From contig QMUE01000014.1 in NCBI GenBank assembly GCA_003663535.1, forward strand, positions 1 through 12,729: a DNA stretch of 12,729 bases. The letters are read 5' to 3'. The notes below the pieces were generated by a model, which did not search any database, was not told where the DNA came from, and saw nothing but the letters and a program-made list of their open reading frames with translations. This DNA is from Thermococci archaeon. GTDB lineage: Archaea > Methanobacteriota_B > Thermococci > Thermococcales > Thermococcaceae. Shown here piece by piece: positions 7,760 through 12,729 of this stretch (position 1 is its first letter; each line of letters opens with the position of its first letter). The position numbers and the translations under genes were made by a program.

Positions 7760-7789
7760 GGCTTTCACGAGAGTAAAATACAAAATTCA

Positions 7790-8899
7790 TCAAACTAAAG
7801 AGACAAGCGAGTAAAGAAAAATCATCAAAAACACCAATCCAGAGAGATATGCCATCAAATGTGGAAAATGCAGGTGAAAGCTGTCATACTTTTTCTTTGC
7901 TTTGAGGTACATCATTGTTGGTAATATCCCCGCATAGAGCACCCCACCAAAAGTGCCAGCCAGCCATAAAGCGTTTACAAAGCTCTTAAGGCCGACAAAG
8001 TATATCAGCAGTGGTGGGAATACCGTTAATATCCACGCATAAAGCTTGTTTATTCTCAAAAATTCTTTGATATTATCCATCTCCGAAAGGGCTATGCCTA
8101 TATAACTCGTGCATATAGCCGCTAAAGGTAAAACAAGGCCCAAAATCCTGCCCAGCTTTCCATACGATCTTTCAAGTGCAGTTGTTGCAAGCTCTGGTGT
8201 GCTCAAACCAAAGGCCCCTACAAATGACAGCACAAAGAAAGCGTAAAAGACCATTGGGACAAGGTATCCTATGAAGACTGCTTTTGTCGTGGTTTTTATA
8301 TTCTCCAATCCCCTGAGAAGCTCAGGAATCACCATATGACTGACATAGGCAAAAATTACCACCCCTATACCACGCAAAGCTACAGAAGCGTTTAAATTGG
8401 TTAAATTCTTCTCATCAATCTTACCTAAAACAAGGCTTATTGAAAGTACAAGGGCTAAAAGGAGGATCCCTGTAAGAGTTAGTTCTGCCTCTCCAGAAAC
8501 TTTAAGTCCCATAAAGACTATCAGGCTCATTAAACTCCAAAAGGCAATGGCCGCAATCTCGGGCCTAATGCCAGCTAAAGATGATATAATATCAGCACTT
8601 CCAGCTATATACGCTATAAGGGCCCCATAGGCTAAAGCAGAAATGCTCAAGAACATCACAACTCCACCCATCTTTCCCAAATGTTCCTCGGTGAGCTTTG
8701 AAAGGCTCTTTCCTGGGTTCTTGGAAGCAACTTCAAGGACAAAGAGAGCAGTTAAAAGTGTCATCAACCCCGATGCAATAACCACAAAAACTCCAAGAAA
8801 TCCTGCCCCCCTCAATGCATACGGCAACCCCAAAACACCTGCTCCAATTTGAGTTCCTATGAGCATTGCACTTGCTTCAGCCAATGTTAACCTCTTCAT
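7790..8899 (-). CDS. aromatic/hydroxy amino acid permease-like transporter
   Basis: This 369-residue integral membrane protein belongs to the amino acid/polyamine/organocation superfamily, most like the HAAAP/AAAP (TyrP, Mtr, SdaC) group. The first helix has the characteristic unwound GTQIGAGVLGLPYAL motif (15-29), which in this superfamily contacts substrate and cation. About eleven hydrophobic segments follow, spread over the whole length, with short loops and a KAKKKYDSF cytosolic loop near residue 335. It probably imports an amino acid in symport with H+ or Na+; the substrate cannot be read from the sequence. The start is supported by GGTGGGA just upstream of ATG 8899 and a TATA element further up. 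The 3' end touches the small + strand remnant. Length and motif are intact, so it appears functional. Confidence 0.85.
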   Translation of the reverse strand: MKRLTLAEASAMLIGTQIGAGVLGLPYALRGAGFLGVFVVIASGLMTLLTALFVLEVASKNPGKSLSKLTEEHLGKMGGVVMFLSISALAYGALIAYIAGSADIISSLAGIRPEIAAIAFWSLMSLIVFMGLKVSGEAELTLTGILLLALVLSISLVLGKIDEKNLTNLNASVALRGIGVVIFAYVSHMVIPELLRGLENIKTTTKAVFIGYLVPMVFYAFFVLSFVGAFGLSTPELATTALERSYGKLGRILGLVLPLAAICTSYIGIALSEMDNIKEFLRINKLYAWILTVFPPLLIYFVGLKSFVNALWLAGTFGGVLYAGILPTMMYLKAKKKYDSFHLHFPHLMAYLSGLVFLMIFLYSLVSLV

Positions 8900-8927
8900 G
8901 TTCCCACCAATTGTGAAAGAAATTCAT

Positions 8928-8942
8928 AGAATATAAAAGACT
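8928..8942 (-). promoter_or_regulatory. candidate promoter of the amino acid permease gene
   Basis: On the - strand TCTTTTATATTC holds a TATA element centred about 36 nt before ATG 8899. Initiation near 8909 would leave a leader of about 10 nt carrying GGTGGGA. The BRE portion is not strongly purine-rich. Confidence 0.5.
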
Positions 8943-8947
8943 TGCTA

Positions 8948-8992
8948 TATGTAAAGAAAAGACCTTTAAAAGACAAATAAATGCACCTAAGT
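8948..8992 (-). terminator. possible T-rich terminator of the wtp operon
   Basis: After the wtpC stop (9008-9006) the - strand shows T-rich tracts (TTTATTTG, TCTTTTAAAGG, TCTTTTCTTT) before the permease promoter. They would suit U-tract termination, but no single long T run is present. Confidence 0.3.
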
Positions 8993-9005
8993 ATGCTTGT
9001 ATCCA

Positions 9006-10040
9006 TTAGAAGACATGAACCGCCGTTGCTTTAAAGCTTAGATAAACCTCTTTCTCCTCCTTAATTTCCATCTCAAGAAGGGATGAGCGGGTTATAAATG
9101 CCCTGAGCTCGATTCCTCCAATATCAAGAGTCAGCCTTACTAAGGATCCCAGATCCTCAACCGCCAAAACTTTAGCTTTGAATTCATTTCTTGCGGAACT
9201 TTTTATAGGTTCATTGGATATTATGATGTCTTCCGGCCTTATACCAATTCTAACTTTTCCCTTGACCTCTACGGGAAGTTCAATTAAAATGCTATTGGTC
9301 TTCAAAACTTTCCTCTCTCCAATTCCCTCAATTATATTCTCAAAGCCGAGGAATCTTGCCACTTCTTCATTTTTCGGCCTTCCAAATACTTCTCTAACTT
9401 CTCCAGTTTGAATTAATTTTCCATTCAGCATAACCCCCACTCTATCTCCCAAGCTTACTGCCTCCTCAAAGGAATGGGTCACGTGAAGAGCCGTAAAATT
9501 TAGCTCCTTATGCCAGTGTTTCATTTCTTGGATAAGCTTAGATCTAGTTTGAATATCCAGATTTGCAAATGGCTCATCAAGAAGAAGAAGTTTTGGCTCC
9601 AAAACCAAGGCCCTTGCAATGGCAACTCTTTGAGCCTCTCCACCACTCAATGTTCTTGGTTTTCTGTGCAAGAGATGAGAAATTCCAAGGATTTCTCCAA
9701 TTTCCTTAACTTTTTTGTCAATTTCATTCTTTGGCATTTTTTTCAGCTTTAATCCGTAAGCTATATTATCGTAGACTTTCATGTGCGGAAAGAGAGCATA
9801 GTTCTGGGGAATATAAGCTAATTTTCTCTTTTCAGGCGCCAAAAACGTTATATCATTGCCATTCATGAAAATTCTTCCAGAATCCGGAATAAAAATTCCA
9901 GCAATGAGCTCAAGTAGAAGTGTCTTTCCAGCACCACTCGGGCCTAAAATTATTAAATACTCCTCTTCATTGACCTCAAAACTTATTTCTCTGAGCTCAA
10001 ACTCTTTCCAGTTCTTTGAGATAGATTTAACTTCAAGCAT
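9006..10040 (-). CDS. wtpC: tungstate/molybdate ABC transporter ATP-binding protein WtpC
   Basis: This is the cytoplasmic ATPase that powers tungstate uptake through WtpB. Thermococcales need tungsten for aldehyde:ferredoxin oxidoreductases. The 344-residue protein has Walker A GPSGAGKT (33-40), Q-loop Gln79, signature LSGGEAQR (131-138), Walker B LLLLDEP (151-157) and the switch His189 in HVTHSF. After about residue 230 comes the C-terminal regulatory region with [10 protein letters not shown] (267-276) and a TOBE-like domain. It closely resembles P. furiosus WtpC as recalled. ATG 10040 has GGTGAT 3 nt upstream, and that site lies across the end of the preceding TOPRIM gene. Only 4 nt separate the two genes, so translation is probably coupled. 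The odd feature is position: it is separated from wtpB by two foreign genes. Confidence 0.93.
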   Translation of the reverse strand: MLEVKSISKNWKEFELREISFEVNEEEYLIILGPSGAGKTLLLELIAGIFIPDSGRIFMNGNDITFLAPEKRKLAYIPQNYALFPHMKVYDNIAYGLKLKKMPKNEIDKKVKEIGEILGISHLLHRKPRTLSGGEAQRVAIARALVLEPKLLLLDEPFANLDIQTRSKLIQEMKHWHKELNFTALHVTHSFEEAVSLGDRVGVMLNGKLIQTGEVREVFGRPKNEEVARFLGFENIIEGIGERKVLKTNSILIELPVEVKGKVRIGIRPEDIIISNEPIKSSARNEFKAKVLAVEDLGSLVRLTLDIGGIELRAFITRSSLLEMEIKEEKEVYLSFKATAVHVF

Positions 10041-10044
10041 GGCA

Positions 10045-10812
10045 TCACCTTGTTAGTTGCTCAAGGAAATCCATAACACCGCTTTCCCTAAGAACGTCGA
10101 CGAAAATATCGTATTGATTCTGAATGAGCTCCCAGACAAAGTTTTTGTAAAGGCCGGAAAGCCTGTCGCTACCGAAGTTCTTGGCAATTGCAAGAACGTG
10201 CATGACGTCCTTTGGAGTAAGCTTTGAACCCTTATCCTCATTTAACGCTTTTATTGAGCGAGAAAACTTCGTGAGAGTACTCTCACTTCCTGCTAATTTT
10301 GTCAGGAGGAGTTCTAGTTCGCGTTTTTCTTCGATGTTTGGATGTCCGAACATTACATTTCCTACGGCGAAGGGAATAACCCTGATTCTCCGCCCTTGAG
10401 TGGTTACTAAAAGAGAGTTCCCCTCCCTCACAGGCAAAAAATCTCTAAGGATACTTTTCGCCCATTCCAGCACATCTTGGTTCGTGTCCATATCCCGAGC
10501 AACTCCAATAATCCCAGGTCTAAAATTCTCTTCCCATATGTCAAGGGAACTGATAACTAGCTTGAGGGCCTGTGAGAGCTTCTTCTTTCCTCCAACATAA
10601 AATAGTACCACTGCTTGGTTGTTCTTTACTAGGCATATTGGCCTAGACAGCAAGTTTTGACTATTTTCAAAGCTCTTTCCAATTGGAATCCTGCCATAGA
10701 GGTCTTTAGGAGCTTCTCGAAATTCATATATCTTCTTGAAGAGAGGAACAAAAAAGCTGATATCAGTTGGTCCTTCTAAGAGTAACAACCTAACATCCCA
10801 CTGTCCTTCCAT
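10045..10812 (-). CDS. TOPRIM-fold protein (DUF3226/DUF4435-like), partner of the upstream ATPase
   Basis: This 255-residue protein has the two acidic motifs of a TOPRIM fold: [12 protein letters not shown] with Glu13 and Asp17, and GVARDMDTN with Asp107 and Asp109. A VGGKKKL segment (73-79) sits between them. In nucleases and primases these acids bind metal ions for phosphodiester chemistry. The remainder after about residue 150 is mainly helical and was not recognised. Stand-alone TOPRIM proteins beside an SMC-like ATPase occur in bipartite OLD-like and PARIS-type defence systems, where the TOPRIM protein is the nuclease effector. Here it starts 3 nt after the ATPase stop with GAGGGGATG as ribosome binding site, so the pair is surely co-translated. 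Nuclease activity and the DUF assignment are inferred, not shown. Confidence 0.7.
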   Translation of the reverse strand: MEGQWDVRLLLLEGPTDISFFVPLFKKIYEFREAPKDLYGRIPIGKSFENSQNLLSRPICLVKNNQAVVLFYVGGKKKLSQALKLVISSLDIWEENFRPGIIGVARDMDTNQDVLEWAKSILRDFLPVREGNSLLVTTQGRRIRVIPFAVGNVMFGHPNIEEKRELELLLTKLAGSESTLTKFSRSIKALNEDKGSKLTPKDVMHVLAIAKNFGSDRLSGLYKNFVWELIQNQYDIFVDVLRESGVMDFLEQLTR

Positions 10813-10815
10813 GGT

Positions 10816-11853
10816 TCATCCCCTCAAGTCCAATCCGAGAGCTTCCCTGAGGTCTTTAGCTCTCTCGAAGGACTCCATCTTTGCGCTAAGCTTCTCACCC
10901 TCACGTTTCATATGAACTATCCTTCCATCAATTCTCTCATCAAGTCCATATTCTAGTAGCATATCAATAAGCTCAAGGCTGTGAGTCGTTAAAAATACCT
11001 GGACGTTGTTTTCTTTTGCCCCCCTAATGAGGGTCTGTGCCATGATTCTCAGAGATTTTGGATGGTGGAAAGCCTCTGCTGAGTCGATGAGAAGGTAACC
11101 ATCTTTTAGAAGCGCGGAAAGGAAGGCAATAATCATAGCATTTTTGAAACCCTCGCCCATTAGGTAGTATGGATAAACCCCATATTTTGTTTCTACATGA
11201 AGTACCCATCGATTTGCTTTAAAAAGCGGGCTGAACCCTTCAATTTCTGGATATGCAGATTTAAGTACCTTAACAGCTTTTTTGGATACCTTGCGTTCGT
11301 AGGCGTAAGAGTACAAGCTTTCCACATATCCAAATTTCCTAAGGGTTAGGGGAGTTAAAAACTCAAAGTCTGGCTCTGGTGAAAATTTGGCATTTACTAG
11401 CATTCTTTGGATTACCCCTGAGTCCACAAAACTCCTTTTAGGGATATCAGCATTAAAAGGTGCGATGTCCTTGGAATTCTCCTTGGAGACCGATTTAAAC
11501 CCAACATTAATGGTATCATAGCTTTGCCCCATTTGCTTTCTCTTTTTCTTCATGGAAAGTTCAAAGTTTTTCCCATCTTCCAGCTTTCCCATCATCATAA
11601 ACTCTTCCGCATTCTCATAAAATATGTCCATAATAGTCTGTTCCCCATACCATCCTCGCCACACCAAAATCTCTTGGAAGGTTTCTCTAAATACTCGTGG
11701 CCCATTAGTAGCCCCTAAAAAGAGCGCCAGTACTTCAAGAACACTAGACTTACCAGAATTATTCTTTCCCGCGATCACATTAACTTGGCCAAGATTTTCA
11801 AGTTTCAAGCCCTTAATTCCTCTAAAGTTTTCAATTGATAGTGAAGTGATCAC
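10816..11853 (-). CDS. AAA/SMC-like ATPase (AAA_15/AAA_21, OLD-like)
   Basis: The 345-residue ATPase begins ITSLSIENFRGIKGLKLENL, the classical RecF/SMC/OLD opening. It has Walker A GKNNSGKSS (29-37), an ABC-signature-like MGEGFKNAM (232-240), Walker B YLLIDSAEAFHH (253-264, Asp257) and the H-loop FLTTHS (287-292). The residue after the Walker B aspartate is Ser, where many relatives have the catalytic Glu; Glu260 lies three residues after Asp257. No long coiled coil is seen, and the middle (about 50-220) is unassigned. I chose GTG 11853 because GGGGTGAT stands exactly 4 nt before it and the protein then starts at the conserved first strand. A longer frame from ATG 11931 would overlap wtpB by 28 bp. 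With GTG, 50 nt separate the genes. It is probably the sensor or regulator of the TOPRIM protein that follows. Confidence 0.8.
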   Translation of the reverse strand: MITSLSIENFRGIKGLKLENLGQVNVIAGKNNSGKSSVLEVLALFLGATNGPRVFRETFQEILVWRGWYGEQTIMDIFYENAEEFMMMGKLEDGKNFELSMKKKRKQMGQSYDTINVGFKSVSKENSKDIAPFNADIPKRSFVDSGVIQRMLVNAKFSPEPDFEFLTPLTLRKFGYVESLYSYAYERKVSKKAVKVLKSAYPEIEGFSPLFKANRWVLHVETKYGVYPYYLMGEGFKNAMIIAFLSALLKDGYLLIDSAEAFHHPKSLRIMAQTLIRGAKENNVQVFLTTHSLELIDMLLEYGLDERIDGRIVHMKREGEKLSAKMESFERAKDLREALGLDLRG

Positions 11854-11857
11854 AGTC

Positions 11858-11865
11858 ATCACCCC
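11858..11865 (-). promoter_or_regulatory. ribosome binding site fixing a GTG start for the ATPase
   Basis: GGGGTGAT on the - strand is 4 nt before GTG 11853, the same spacing as in the peptidase gene at the left of the window. It includes the competing in-frame ATG 11859, making that start unlikely. Confidence 0.7.
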
Positions 11866-11903
11866 AGTACAATATTTTCTCGTAACTTCTCTTAAAGCTT
11901 TGT

Positions 11904-12647
11904 CTATCTTATCCTCTTCCCTACAATCCATCTGAGCAGGACAAATATCGTGAGGCTCATGGTTATCATGATGACCGAAATCGGCCTTGAGGCCCTTAAC
12001 CCATAGTTGTTAAAGTACTCCATAACCAGAATTTGAGCCGTTTTCGGGTAATAAGCTATGATAAGAATCGCGCCGACTTCACTTATTGCCCTTGCCCATG
12101 TCATTATAGCACCGCTTAAAATTGAAGACATAGCCATAGGAAGAGAAATCGTAAAGAATGCTCTGAGCTTACTAGCTCCTAAAGTTCTCGCAACGTGCTC
12201 AAGCTTCTCATCCACTGCTAAAAATCCGTCTCTAGCAGCATTAATTGTGAAGGATGCAGAAACAAAAAGCATTGCCATAATTATTCCTAGATAACTATCC
12301 AAAATCCTGTTTGAGAAAGTTACAAGGAGCATGATGCCAACAACGGAATGGGGAATCACAATCGGAACGTCAACAACAGCCTGAACAAAGCTTTTACCCT
12401 TAAAATCTTTTCTTGCAAGAATATAACCCAAAGGCACTCCAAAAAACAGGGAAATTAACATTGTAGCTGTTGAAGTTAGAAGGGAGTTTCTAAGAGCAAT
12501 TAAAACAAGTTCATCGTGTAAGGTTCTCATCAACATTTCCCAGTCAAAAAGCTGCTTACCTACAATAACAACTAAGGGCAAGAGAATATACATAATCATG
12601 AAAGTGCCGATTAAAGCAAAGAACCCCGTTACATAGTCATGCCTCAT
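11904..12647 (-). CDS. wtpB: tungstate/molybdate ABC transporter permease WtpB
   Basis: This is the membrane channel subunit of the tungstate importer. The 247-residue protein shows about six transmembrane segments (roughly 8-30, 54-76, 97-115, 120-136, 176-199, 224-241). The cytoplasmic EAA coupling loop runs from [10 protein letters not shown] to ISLP (150-170) and docks on Wtp[14 protein letters not shown] and [11 protein letters not shown] are conserved in WtpB as recalled from Pyrococcus. The reading frame is open to an ATG at 12689, but I start at 12647. GAGGTGA lies 4 nt before this ATG, the extra 14 codons would overlap the end of wtpA, and homologues begin here. It follows wtpA by 31 nt. 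The ATPase partner wtpC is 1.9 kb downstream, beyond an ATPase-TOPRIM cassette, instead of next door. Confidence 0.93.
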   Translation of the reverse strand: MRHDYVTGFFALIGTFMIMYILLPLVVIVGKQLFDWEMLMRTLHDELVLIALRNSLLTSTATMLISLFFGVPLGYILARKDFKGKSFVQAVVDVPIVIPHSVVGIMLLVTFSNRILDSYLGIIMAMLFVSASFTINAARDGFLAVDEKLEHVARTLGASKLRAFFTISLPMAMSSILSGAIMTWARAISEVGAILIIAYYPKTAQILVMEYFNNYGLRASRPISVIMITMSLTIFVLLRWIVGKRIR

Positions 12648-12651
12648 ATAT

Positions 12652-12658
12652 TCACCTC
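12652..12658 (-). promoter_or_regulatory. ribosome binding site fixing the wtpB start at 12647
   Basis: GAGGTGA on the - strand, 4 nt before the ATG, is the best ribosome binding site in the window and rules against the ATG at 12689. T-rich bases just upstream (12661-12680) could allow partial termination or processing between wtpA and wtpB. Confidence 0.75.
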
Positions 12659-12678
12659 TGAAAAGAGAGATAAAAAGT

Positions 12679-12729
12679 TTAGCCTTCAACCTTTACCTCA
12701 TCCTTAATTTCTTCTGGAACGTTTCCAAA
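12679..12729 (-). CDS. wtpA: C-terminal end of tungstate-binding protein WtpA (rest outside window)
   Basis: Only 16 codons and the stop (12681-12679) are inside the window, ending [16 protein letters not shown]. The fragment is too short to identify alone. The name rests on its place directly upstream of wtpB on the same strand, as in Pyrococcus, and on the Pro/Glu/Lys-rich end expected of the extracytoplasmic solute-binding subunit. The operon promoter must lie beyond the right edge. Confidence 0.6.
   Translation of the reverse strand, partial: FGNVPEEIKDEVKVEG

Noticed and set aside
7568..7783. 71-codon - strand frame between lhr and the permease
   Set aside because: It runs through both promoters and antisense to the small + strand frame, with no ribosome binding site and an unprotein-like composition.
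9006..10040. wtpC as a generic sugar or spermidine transporter ATPase
   Set aside because: Similarity to Pyrococcus WtpC and the presence of wtpB and the wtpA end upstream make tungstate/molybdate transport more likely.
11854..11931. Longer ATPase N-terminus starting at ATG 11931 and overlapping wtpB
   Set aside because: It adds 26 charged residues ahead of the conserved first strand and has no good ribosome binding site, whereas GGGGTGAT supports GTG 11853. It cannot be fully excluded.
12648..12689. wtpB start at ATG 12689
   Set aside because: It would overlap the end of wtpA. The GAGGTGA site and family alignment favour 12647.
1..12729. tRNA or rRNA genes, CRISPR repeats, IS elements with terminal repeats, C/D box RNAs
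   Set aside because: Intergenic spaces are short (the longest is about 230 nt), and I saw no regularly spaced direct repeats, transposase motifs or paired C and D boxes in them.

Overview
The window looks like chromosomal DNA from an AT-rich member of the Thermococcales (Thermococcus/Pyrococcus group). The evidence is a prolyl endopeptidase almost colinear with the Pyrococcus type, a WtpABC tungstate transporter, an intein-containing Lhr helicase, ribosome binding sites of the GAGGTGAT type, and archaeal BRE/TATA promoters. No rRNA, tRNA, CRISPR array or insertion sequence was seen. This assignment rests on recalled family features, not on a database search.

Layout, left to right. On the + strand there is the 3' end of an ATC-hydrolase-family gene (3-188) and a complete prolyl oligopeptidase (312-2171). 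All remaining full-length genes are on the - strand. A membrane-anchored beta-propeller protein (3354-2161) runs tail-to-tail into the peptidase with an 11-bp overlap. Upstream of it lies lhr (7557-3388), a DNA/RNA helicase gene interrupted in helicase motif V by a 526-residue intein (6531-4954) that carries a LAGLIDADG homing endonuclease. Between lhr and the next gene is a short region with two divergent promoters, a perfect 7-bp inverted repeat, and a 36-codon + strand reading frame that looks like the 5' remnant of a frameshifted gene. Then comes an aromatic/hydroxy amino acid permease (8899-7790).

The right third (12729-9006) is a tungstate-uptake operon read leftwards: the tail of wtpA, then wtpB, an AAA/SMC-like ATPase, a TOPRIM-fold protein, and wtpC. 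In Pyrococcus furiosus, as I recall, wtpA, wtpB and wtpC are adjacent. Here a tight two-gene ATPase-TOPRIM cassette lies between the permease and the ATPase subunit of the transporter. Its spacings are 50, 3 and 4 nt, so all genes probably share one transcript. ATPase plus separate TOPRIM nuclease is the architecture of OLD-like and PARIS-like defence systems. This cassette is therefore the best candidate for a little-described system in the window, although its function is not shown by sequence alone.

Three starts differ from the longest reading frames and are placed by ribosome binding sites: the peptidase at 312, wtpB at 12647 and the ATPase at a GTG at 11853.
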